A DNA stretch of 5,067 bases from NCBI GenBank assembly GCA_030042375.1, contig JASHZU010000332.1:1-5067 (forward strand), given 5' to 3'. The translations under genes and the position numbers were made by a program. The notes under the pieces were generated by a model that saw nothing but the letters and a program-made list of their open reading frames with translations, was not told the origin of the DNA and made no database searches. The first letter of the stretch is position 1. Every line of letters begins with the position of its first letter. Shown piece after piece: positions 1 to 5,067 of this stretch. This stretch comes from Verrucomicrobiia bacterium. GTDB taxonomy: Bacteria > Verrucomicrobiota > Verrucomicrobiae > Limisphaerales > UBA11358.

Positions 1-10
1 AACTTTCTAT

Positions 11-112
11 GAAAAAGCGGCGTCGCGCTGGGCTTGCCGCCGCAGTCCAGGACGCAAGCGCGGAAAGAAGGTTCAAGGTAAATCAGAGCCTCGTCACCTC
101 GGCTCCTACAAA
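11..112. repeat. Probable dispersed intergenic repeat (verrucomicrobial type)
   Basis: This non-coding stretch lies just beyond the sufD stop codon and holds two dyads. The first is GCGGCG (17-22) with CGCCGC (38-43); the second is GAGCC (86-90) with GGCTC (101-105). On the minus strand the second reads GAGCCGAGGTGACGAGGCTC, which also contains the direct repeat GAGG-TGAC-GAGG. I recall near-identical sequence, often mis-called as short KRRRA.LAAAVQDA proteins, scattered between genes in Pedosphaera-like genomes. That is memory, not a search, and no second copy is visible in this window. An ORF can be drawn through it into sufD on the plus strand, but it is a shadow. The boundaries are approximate. 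Confidence 0.55.
12..43 (-). terminator. Rho-independent-like terminator downstream of sufD
   Basis: Read on the minus strand, GCGGCG (43-38), a 15-base loop and CGCCGC (22-17) are followed directly by TTTTT (16-12). A fully GC stem of 6 bp followed by a U tract fits an intrinsic terminator. It lies 83 bases after the sufD stop codon and inside the repeat-like element, so a repeat copy may be doing the terminating. The loop is long and the stem short, so efficiency is uncertain. Confidence 0.45.
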
Positions 113-125
113 TTTCCGGGCAAAA

Positions 126-1463
126 TTATTTATCAATATGGTGATTGGCTTCGAGCCGGTCCCAGACGAGCTTGTCCAATTCCTCGCGCACGGGCGCGCA
201 CTTGACGCGCTCGACAATCTCCCCGGCAAACGCGTGGATCAACATGCGCCGCGCCACGCTCTCGGGAATGCCGCGGGCGCGCAAATAAAACACGCTCTCG
301 GAATTCAATTGGCCCACCGTCGCGCCGTGGGTGCATTTCACGTCGTCGGCGTAAATCTCGAGCTGCGGCTTGGTGTCCGCCGTGGCGTCGTCGGAAAGCA
401 GCAGGTTTTTGTTCGTCTGCTTGGCATCGGTTTTTTGAGCGATGGGATGGACGTAAATGCGCCCATGAAAAACGCCCTTGGATTTGTCATCCAGGATGCC
501 GTTGAAATATTCGTGGCTGGCGCAATGCGGCTGCGCATGCTCGACAATCATGTGATGGTCGGCGAGCTGCTCATCGCGCGTGAGATACAGGCCGTTCAAA
601 ATGCACTCGAGCCCTTCGCCCGCGAGTTTGGTGCGGATGTTATTACGCGAAAGTTTTGCGCCAAGCGCGAAGGAATGGACGTTCACGTTGCTGGCCCGGC
701 CAAATTCGCCAGCGATCGTGGCCATGTGGAAAGCGTTGGCCGTTTCGTCCTGTAATTTCACGTGCTCAATCGCTGCGTTGTCGCCTGCGACAATTTCCGT
801 GACGGCATTGGTCAGGGACGCCGCGCTGCCCGCGCTCAGATAGCTCTCGACGATCGTCGCCTTGCTGTTCGCGCCGGCGATGATGAGATTGCGCGGCTGG
901 ATGGTCTCGCCATTTTGTTTGGCTGAAGAAATGTAAACCAACTGGATCGGCTCGGCGATTTCCACGCCATCGGGAATCGAGATGAACGCGCCATCGGTAA
1001 AGAACGCCTGGTTAAGCGCGGCAAAGGCGTTGTCCGTGGTGCGGGCATATTTGCCGAGGTGTTTTTCAATGAGAGCGGAATCTTTGGCCAACGCGGCAGT
1101 GAGGCTTTCCACGCGCGCGCCATTGGGAATTTTCCCGCTGCGCGAAAGTTTCGGCGCGAAAAATCCGTTCACGAAAACGAGGCGGCTGCCGGATAGTTGG
1201 CCAAAGGGCGCCTCGTCCAGGGTCTTGCTTTCCGCGCCGTTGGCGGCCACGGGTTTGGCCGATTGAAGCGGCAATGCGGCAATGGGCGCTACATTGGTGA
1301 AGCGCCAGTCCTCGTCCCGCAGGGTGGGGAATCCTTTTTCGGTGAAGGCGGCAATAGCGGCGTTGCGCAAGGGCGGCAGCCAGGCGGGTTGGCCCGCGGC
1401 CGGGCCGGCTTGCCGGAACGTTTCTACAATCTGCGATTCGCTGGAATTTTTCGTCGGCGTCAT
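126..1463 (-). CDS. sufD: SufD, Fe-S cluster assembly scaffold subunit
   Basis: SufD is a subunit of the cytoplasmic SufBC2D complex, which assembles iron-sulfur clusters on SufB/SufD under SufC ATPase control. The 445-residue protein has a variable N-terminal region with FPTLRDEDWRFTN (the 'R.E.WR.T' start typical of SufD), then the SufB/SufD beta-helix core. The C-terminal signature includes HEYFNGILDD, GVFHGRIYV, QTNKNLLLSDDA and KCTHGATVGQL. His379 in CTHGAT aligns with E. coli SufD His360, the cluster-assembly residue, and Cys377 lies two residues before it. Length is close to the family norm (E. coli 423). I chose the ATG at 1463 (MTPTKNSSES), with AGGG about 12 bases upstream; ATGs at 1490 and 1502 would add up to 13 residues without a better RBS. 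sufB and sufC are not beside it: the upstream neighbour is divergent and a terminator-like hairpin follows. The family is certain; SufD is favoured over SufB by length and by the HGAT context. Confidence 0.95.
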   Translation of the reverse strand: MTPTKNSSESQIVETFRQAGPAAGQPAWLPPLRNAAIAAFTEKGFPTLRDEDWRFTNVAPIAALPLQSAKPVAANGAESKTLDEAPFGQLSGSRLVFVNGFFAPKLSRSGKIPNGARVESLTAALAKDSALIEKHLGKYARTTDNAFAALNQAFFTDGAFISIPDGVEIAEPIQLVYISSAKQNGETIQPRNLIIAGANSKATIVESYLSAGSAASLTNAVTEIVAGDNAAIEHVKLQDETANAFHMATIAGEFGRASNVNVHSFALGAKLSRNNIRTKLAGEGLECILNGLYLTRDEQLADHHMIVEHAQPHCASHEYFNGILDDKSKGVFHGRIYVHPIAQKTDAKQTNKNLLLSDDATADTKPQLEIYADDVKCTHGATVGQLNSESVFYLRARGIPESVARRMLIHAFAGEIVERVKCAPVREELDKLVWDRLEANHHIDK

Positions 1464-1599
1464 GATGTCAAATAGCCCTAATCTTTTCATGCAATCGGCC
1501 ACTGTGCAAATGAAAAAGGGAGGGTTTTTGACAGGCGTTTTGCGTCCTTGGCCGCCATATTTGCCTCATTTTTGTTTTTATTAAAATCCGAAAGTCGCG

Positions 1600-1605
1600 T
1601 ATAAT
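1600..1605 (+). promoter_or_regulatory. Candidate -10 box for the fatty-acid hydroxylase gene
   Basis: A perfect TATAAT lies 39 bases before the ATG at 1645, within the 181-base divergent region between sufD and the hydroxylase gene. The -35 region at normal spacing (TTTATT, 1577-1582, 17-base spacer) is weak. A perfect TTGACA exists at 1528-1533 but is much too far upstream to pair with this box. On the minus strand the same bases read TATTAT (1606-1601), so the box could also serve sufD. There is no clear Shine-Dalgarno before the 1645 ATG. Confidence 0.4.
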
Positions 1606-1644
1606 AGCTGTGATAAGACAGGCGCCGAATTAATTACACGCAGC

Positions 1645-2460
1645 ATGGACCAACTTGAGGCATTTCTGGACCGATGCGGGAGTTCTTTTCTCGATGGCAC
1701 CATTTATATTGCCATTGGTTTTCTCCTCTTTTCCCTGATGGAGCGCATCTTTTCCCTGAAACCCATTAAAAAACCGTGGCGTTCCTACCAGCTTGATCTC
1801 CAATACACGTTTATCTCGATGCTTTACCCGCCGTTTATTTATTTCATCTTCTCCGTCATTTTTGGCCTGATGGCCGTGCGATTCAAAGGCGCTTTCCACA
1901 ACCCGCACATCTCCGTGCTTTCCTTTGTGGCGCAACTGGTGATTTTTCTTTTCGTGCGGGACTGTCTCATTTACCTCCGCCACCGCATTTTTCACACCCG
2001 GCCCATCTGGGCGTTTCACTCCATTCATCACAGTTCGGAGGAAGTGAATTGGCTCTCCGCCGCGCGCTTTCATCCGACGGAAAGCTTGATCGAAACCGGG
2101 GGCGAAAGCGTGCTCGTTGTGGTCTGCGCCCTCATCGGCATGGATGCGTCGGTGATTTCCGTGGCCACTTTGCTCATCGGCTTTTACAACCTTTTCATCC
2201 ATTCCAATCTGCGCTGGACGTTCGGCCCGCTGCGCTATGTCCTCGTCAGCCCGGTCTTTCACCGCTGGCATCATTCCGATTTGCCCGAGGCGCAGGACAA
2301 AAATTTCGCCGCCATGTTTTCGTGCATTGACCTGGTGCTGGGGACTTTCTACATGCCGATGCATTTGAGGCCCGATACCACCGGGCTTTCGGCGCAGGAA
2401 AAAACCGTTCATCCGCGCACGCTGGGGGGGCAGTTGTGGTATCCGTTCCGGAAGCGCTAA
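1645..2460 (+). CDS. Fatty-acid hydroxylase / sterol desaturase family membrane protein
   Basis: This is a 271-residue integral membrane protein of the di-iron fatty-acid hydroxylase superfamily, whose members use O2 to hydroxylate or desaturate lipids, sterols or carotenoids. The histidine ligand clusters are intact: H113-RIF-H117 in YLRHRIFH, H125-SI-HH129, H143 in RFHPTE, H186 in FIHSN and H206-RW-HH210. Hydrophobic segments lie at about 18-32, 54-78, 92-112 and 154-182, and the His boxes fall on loops between or after them, as expected for a cytoplasm-facing metal site. Length fits the family. The ATG has no good RBS but starts just before the first hydrophobic region and lies 39 bases after a TATAAT. 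The gene is divergent from sufD and is followed by a long non-coding region, so it is probably monocistronic. The substrate cannot be told from sequence. A long minus-strand ORF across it (1630-2412) is a shadow, because the His-box protein is in the plus frame. Confidence 0.92.
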   Translation: MDQLEAFLDRCGSSFLDGTIYIAIGFLLFSLMERIFSLKPIKKPWRSYQLDLQYTFISMLYPPFIYFIFSVIFGLMAVRFKGAFHNPHISVLSFVAQLVIFLFVRDCLIYLRHRIFHTRPIWAFHSIHHSSEEVNWLSAARFHPTESLIETGGESVLVVVCALIGMDASVISVATLLIGFYNLFIHSNLRWTFGPLRYVLVSPVFHRWHHSDLPEAQDKNFAAMFSCIDLVLGTFYMPMHLRPDTTGLSAQEKTVHPRTLGGQLWYPFRKR

Positions 2461-2627
2461 ATTCTGGCCCGATTCTTCTTCCCAGAACGGTTTCGGCTCA
2501 GGTCTTCTGCTCTCGTCCTGATTCTGCCGCTTTTGTTACATGTTGGTTACAGCGGGGACGGCAACTAAAGTGTAAATGGCACGGACGCAATGGGTAATAA
2601 CATGGGTGTTTTTTCGTGATTACTTTT

Positions 2628-2633
2628 TATAAT
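2628..2633 (+). promoter_or_regulatory. Candidate -10 box for the DNase II gene
   Basis: A perfect TATAAT sits in the AT-rich run TACTTTTTATAATATTTAAG. The matching -35 position (about 2605-2610, GGTGTT) is poor. If it is used, the leader would be about 180 bases and would include the TACAT/ATGTA dyad and the 2783-2803 palindrome. A nearer start site cannot be excluded, because TTTAAATATT (2777-2786) is also AT-rich. Confidence 0.28.
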
Positions 2634-2782
2634 ATTTAAGTTGCATAAGACGATTGCACCCATTTAGAGTTTTTTCAGTCGGAGAGTGAAGCGGGATACA
2701 GGCAGCCGCGGGGATTTTCGTAAATTGAAAGCAACATTAACAATCGGCTCTGTACATGATACGCGATGTATTTCTCTTTAAA

Positions 2783-2803
2783 TATTACCTGCGGCAGGTA
2801 ATA
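2783..2803. promoter_or_regulatory. Perfect palindrome, operator or leader hairpin
   Basis: The arms TATTACCTG (2783-2791) and CAGGTAATA (2795-2803) are exact reverse complements of 9 bases around a CGG spacer. The element ends 13 bases before the GTG at 2817 and 6 bases before the AGGGGGAG tract. As DNA it looks like a dimeric regulator's operator. As RNA it would form a 9-bp hairpin with a 3-base loop next to the ribosome binding site. There is no T tract after it, so it is not a typical terminator. The regulator is unknown. Confidence 0.6.
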
Positions 2804-2816
2804 ACCTTCAGGGGGA

Positions 2817-4190
2817 GTGAAGCTGCCATGTGAAGAGTCAAGCCAGACAACTAAATTTATGAATGTTACAGCACTTGATGAAAATGGCAGGGCAGTTGAT
2901 TGGTTCTTTATTTATAAAGTTCCCCAGCTATCCAAGGGGGCGACCACCGATAAGGCGACTGGCTATGAATATGTCTATTACGATGCAACCATTGACACGC
3001 TGGAACCTGTCAAACGGGTCATTGACAAATCGCCATATGTTTTGAACAGCGACCAGGGCGCGCTGAACCAAACACTGGATTTGGTGTTCAAAAAGCCCGA
3101 CGACACGACCGGCTGGATTTTGTACAATGACGAGAGGCCGGGTGATATTCCTGGCAAGGACAACGGCGCCCTGGGCCACACGAAAGGCGTGCTGGCGTTT
3201 GATACGAAGACCAAAACAGGTTTCTGGCTGTTGCACTCATGGCCAAAGTTCACCGACCCCGAAGAGAAATCGGACCCGACGCCGAAGTACGGGCAAACCT
3301 ATCTCTGCTTGTCACTCGATTTGGCCACAATTGAAAAAATTGCGAACCAGATGATCGATCACCAGCAACCGCAGGTGTATAACAATCCCAAGGAGGGACC
3401 CAGGCTGGGCGGTTTGGACAAAACGGACCCAACCAATCCAATTGTTCAACTATCGAAGCAGGTTAACCTCACCGCCACTGGAAATGCCAGCGTGCTTGAA
3501 TTGCAAACGGCCGGTGTGAAACCGGCCAAAAGCATGAAGTTTATGGTCATCGCCAAAAACAAGGCGTGGAACCAGGATTTCTGGAATGGGTTGGTGGGGC
3601 CAACTTTGAAAGAGGATATGGATGTGGAAACGTGGATTCGCGGGCCGATTCCGCCGGTGGCGGATACAGACGGCATTCACAAGACGTTTGACATTAAGTA
3701 TATTAACCTGGGGGCATTGGGTATCCACATGGCCTGGCCGGAAACGCATGACCATGCCAAATGGGGAATCACCACCCATGAAGACTGGGTCTGTGTGGGA
3801 GATATCAACCGGATGATCTCCCAGCGCAAGCGGGGCGGCGGCACGATTGCGTTTCAAAACGAGACGTTATGGAATAACCTTTCCAAGACGGATTTGGTGC
3901 TGGCCCCTCCGGGGGTAACCCGTACTGATGCGCTGTCTCTGGTTCATCAGACCCACTATGATCCGGCGGATCAGCACGGGTCCTCGCCCCCGTCAAAGAT
4001 TGCCAGGATGGCCCATCTGCCGCCGCGAGGGGGAGCATCGTACCGTGGCCAGGAGAAGGATCCGTTGGTAGTTGCTAAAGATCATATTAAGCTTTCAAAG
4101 CCGCAGCCCCGGAAAAAGGCCCCGCGGAAAGCGCGAAAAAATAAACCATCAAAGTCACCGACCCCGAAGAAGGCTTCAGGGAAACCGTAA
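2817..4190 (+). CDS. DNase II family nuclease with basic C-terminal tail
   Basis: DNase II enzymes are metal-independent acid endonucleases with a phospholipase-D-like pseudodimer fold and one HxK motif per half. Both motifs are present: H121-T-K123 in LGHTKGVLAFD (human His115 region) and H313-A-K315 in HDHAKWGI (human His295 region). Other family blocks are DENGRAVDWFFIYKVP (21-36), LYNDERPG (102-109), GFWLLHSWPKF (135-145), YGQTYLCLSL (158-167) and WVCVGDINR...RGGGT (324-343). Numbering is from the GTG at 2817, which makes 457 residues; the animal enzyme is about 360. The extra length is C-terminal: about 345-427 is a linker of unknown role, and 428-457 has 10 Lys, 3 Arg, 7 Pro and no acidic residue. 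No signal peptide is seen. The start is uncertain: GTG 2817 has its purine tract only about 1 base away, and ATG 2859 begins right at the conserved domain but lacks an RBS. GC is low at the 5' end (28 of 80 in 2851-2930). The family call is firm; cellular role and activity are unknown. Confidence 0.9.
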   Translation: MKLPCEESSQTTKFMNVTALDENGRAVDWFFIYKVPQLSKGATTDKATGYEYVYYDATIDTLEPVKRVIDKSPYVLNSDQGALNQTLDLVFKKPDDTTGWILYNDERPGDIPGKDNGALGHTKGVLAFDTKTKTGFWLLHSWPKFTDPEEKSDPTPKYGQTYLCLSLDLATIEKIANQMIDHQQPQVYNNPKEGPRLGGLDKTDPTNPIVQLSKQVNLTATGNASVLELQTAGVKPAKSMKFMVIAKNKAWNQDFWNGLVGPTLKEDMDVETWIRGPIPPVADTDGIHKTFDIKYINLGALGIHMAWPETHDHAKWGITTHEDWVCVGDINRMISQRKRGGGTIAFQNETLWNNLSKTDLVLAPPGVTRTDALSLVHQTHYDPADQHGSSPPSKIARMAHLPPRGGASYRGQEKDPLVVAKDHIKLSKPQPRKKAPRKARKNKPSKSPTPKKASGKP

Positions 4191-4223
4191 AAATAGGGTA
4201 TCCATTTGGGAAGTGCTGAATTC

Positions 4224-4751
4224 TTATTCTTCTTCCCAAAGCGTCCGGCCCAGGCTGTTCCAGAGCGGTTTCAAGTCGGAATCCTCCCGGGCGATTTTTT
4301 TGACGGCCGCCTCATCAATGGCTGCCGCTTTTTTCAGCCATCGTTCCGCCTGTTCCATTTCCCCAAGCTGCGAACAGTAACAGGCCAGGTTGTAGGGAAA
4401 TAAATAATGCCCGGGAAACTTCGGCTCCGCGCCGAGGAGAATTTCCTTCGCCTCCGGAATGCCGCCGCCGGTTTTGCGTCGCGCGGCGTAGGCCAGGCTA
4501 ATCCAGGCAAAAGGCCGGTCGGGCAGCAGTTTCACCAGGTCATGAGCCACGCTTACCGCCTCGTCCCATTGCTTTGCCTGGGCATAAATCTGGTAGCGCA
4601 CCGACAGCACCGCGGGATGCGTCCGCTCGGCCGGGGAAATTTCCTTCAGCTCGTTATTTGCGGATTCCACATCGCCCAGGCCAAGCCATCCTTCGGCCGC
4701 CTGCAAATGAAAGCTGTCCGGCGCGTCCAACGGCTTGATGCTCTTTTTCAC
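4224..4751 (-). CDS. Small tetratricopeptide-repeat (TPR) protein
   Basis: This is a 175-residue helical-repeat protein made almost wholly of about four TPR units, at roughly 13-45, 46-79, 80-113 and 115-148. TPR-like positions are visible, such as GWLGLGDVESANNEL, YAQAKQWDEAVSVA and YNLACYCSQLGEMEQAERWLKKA. It ends DSDLKPLWNSL, a C-terminal cap I recall from small TPR proteins in Verrucomicrobia and Planctomycetes. TPRs are protein-interaction scaffolds; no catalytic domain, signal peptide or membrane segment is present, so a soluble cytoplasmic adaptor is the most one can say. I chose the GTG at 4751 (VKKSIKPLDAPDS), because related proteins begin a few residues before 'PLDAPDS'. The frame stays open to a GTG at 4814, adding 21 residues (VAEPFLKCPCYIPIPS...) that look non-coding. 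Neither start has a clear RBS. The gene converges with the DNase II gene, with 33 bases between the stops and no obvious shared terminator. Confidence 0.85.
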   Translation of the reverse strand: MKKSIKPLDAPDSFHLQAAEGWLGLGDVESANNELKEISPAERTHPAVLSVRYQIYAQAKQWDEAVSVAHDLVKLLPDRPFAWISLAYAARRKTGGGIPEAKEILLGAEPKFPGHYLFPYNLACYCSQLGEMEQAERWLKKAAAIDEAAVKKIAREDSDLKPLWNSLGRTLWEEE

Positions 4752-4938
4752 CTGCGCCCAAATGTCACTAGGAATGGGAATATAACAAGGACATTTTAAA
4801 AACGGCTCCGCCACAATCGCTCATGGGGATATTTGCATGCAGGGCAGAAATTAATGGCACACAAAATGCGGCATGTTACGACTGTGGACTCGTTTGTTTG
4901 GGGAGGCGCGGTCTTCGTAAATGAATTTGTTTTGAAGT

Positions 4939-5067
4939 ATGAAAAAAGTTTTCTCGCTGCCGAAAATCCTGCTTTATCAGCACCTCGGTTTTCTGGCAAT
5001 CATCGTCATTTGTTGGCTGAATGAACTGCTCCAATTGCCATCTTTAATATTTTCCAATCATCCCTTC
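4939..5067 (+). CDS. N-terminal fragment of a membrane protein (runs off the window)
   Basis: An open frame starts at ATG 4939 with MKKVFSLPKILL and stays open for 43 codons to the window edge. It encodes a basic start, then a hydrophobic stretch at about 10-32 (LLYQHLGFLAIIVICWLNEL), then LPSLIFSNHPF. The pattern fits a first transmembrane helix or an uncleaved signal anchor; no signal peptidase site is evident. The HLGFL...WLNELLQLP layout resembles short membrane segments I associate with hypothetical or sensor proteins in Verrucomicrobia, but I cannot name the family. The RBS is weak (GAAG at 4934-4937, very close to the ATG). The gene is divergent from the TPR gene, with 187 bases between the chosen starts. 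A plus-strand frame at 4833-5024 and a minus-strand frame at 4796-4999 overlap it but show no protein character. Confidence 0.6.
   Translation, partial: MKKVFSLPKILLYQHLGFLAIIVICWLNELLQLPSLIFSNHPF

Larger units (their letters stand above)
2461..2816. other. 356-base non-coding region upstream of the DNase II gene
   Basis: I see no credible gene here on either strand. The left end holds a weak stem without a T tract, TTCTGG (2462-2467) with CCAGAA (2482-2487), a possible poor terminator for the hydroxylase gene. Next come CCGCT (2527-2531) with AGCGG (2551-2555), enclosing GTTACA twice at an 11-base period (2535-2540 and 2546-2551). ATGGGTG (2602-2608) and CACCCAT (2657-2663) flank an AT-rich segment with TATAAT. 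A small dyad TACAT (2753-2757)/ATGTA (2766-2770) and a strong palindrome (2783-2803) end the region. The right half is clearly more AT-rich than the neighbouring genes. No tRNA or recognised riboswitch was seen. Confidence 0.6.

Noticed and set aside
9..755. 248-codon plus-strand open frame from the left edge
   Set aside because: It runs through the repeat and antisense to sufD with no protein-family features. The MKKRRRAGLAAAVQDA start is the usual false translation of the repeat.
1528..1533. Perfect TTGACA upstream of the hydroxylase gene
   Set aside because: No -10-like hexamer at 16-18 bases; the nearest (CATATT at 1556) is 22 bases away and TATAAT at 1600 is far beyond range.
1630..2412. 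260-codon minus-strand open frame opposite the hydroxylase gene
   Set aside because: It is rich in His, Lys and Glu with no domain pattern, while the plus frame has intact His boxes and membrane segments; it is the antisense shadow.
2472..2510. ATTCTTCTTCCCA shared by 2472-2484 and 4228-4240 (the 3' end of the TPR gene), a possible relic of a duplicated TPR gene end
   Set aside because: The identity covers 13 bases of low-complexity pyrimidine sequence and fades quickly, and no further TPR coding trace is seen near 2472.
2756..2833. 25-codon plus-strand ORF (MIRDVFLFKYYLRQ...) ahead of DNase II, a possible leader peptide or displaced signal peptide
   Set aside because: It has no RBS, its translation runs through the palindrome, it is not hydrophobic like a signal peptide, and a length of 25 codons is easily due to chance.
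4796..4999. 67-codon minus-strand ORF ending FCPACKYPHERLWRSRF, a possible zinc-finger-like CxxC protein
   Set aside because: Only one CxxC is present, the rest has no family character, and it overlaps the better-supported membrane-protein start on the plus strand and the upstream end of the TPR frame.
1..5067. CRISPR arrays, tRNA or rRNA genes, insertion sequences, prophage genes
   Set aside because: I saw no regularly spaced repeats, no tRNA-like cloverleaf sequence, and no transposase or phage protein motifs on either strand.

Overview
The window looks like chromosomal DNA from a Verrucomicrobiota bacterium, probably the Pedosphaera/Limisphaerales group. This rests on three things: the left-edge sequence, which I recall as a dispersed intergenic repeat in such genomes; the style of the small TPR protein; and the GC-rich coding with weak Shine-Dalgarno sites. 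No rRNA or other phylogenetic marker is present, so the placement is an inference.

Layout: (1) 11-112, a repeat-like element with two dyads, one of which forms a rho-independent-like terminator on the minus strand. (2) 126-1463 (-), sufD, an Fe-S cluster assembly scaffold subunit, with no sufB or sufC beside it in view. (3) 1464-1644, a divergent intergenic region with a perfect TATAAT box on the plus strand. (4) 1645-2460 (+), a membrane di-iron fatty-acid hydroxylase/sterol-desaturase family protein. (5) 2461-2816, a 356-base AT-rich non-coding stretch that ends in a perfect 9-bp-arm palindrome and a purine-rich RBS-like tract. (6) 2817-4190 (+), a DNase II family nuclease with both HxK catalytic motifs and a lysine/proline-rich, histone-H1-like C-terminal tail. 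(7) 4224-4751 (-), a small TPR protein convergent with the nuclease gene. (8) 4939-5067 (+), the start of a membrane protein cut by the window edge.

The genes do not form an obvious pathway. sufD, the hydroxylase and the TPR gene read as ordinary chromosomal genes. The DNase II gene with its AT-rich upstream region is the odd unit: the family is mainly known from animals and other eukaryotes, the 5' part of the gene is far lower in GC than sufD, it appears to lack a signal peptide and paired cysteines, and it carries a basic tail not found on the animal enzymes I know. It is the best candidate here for a transferred or little-described function. Its start codon is unclear: the best-spaced RBS/ATG pair is followed at once by a stop codon, and one base removed there would restore the nuclease frame.
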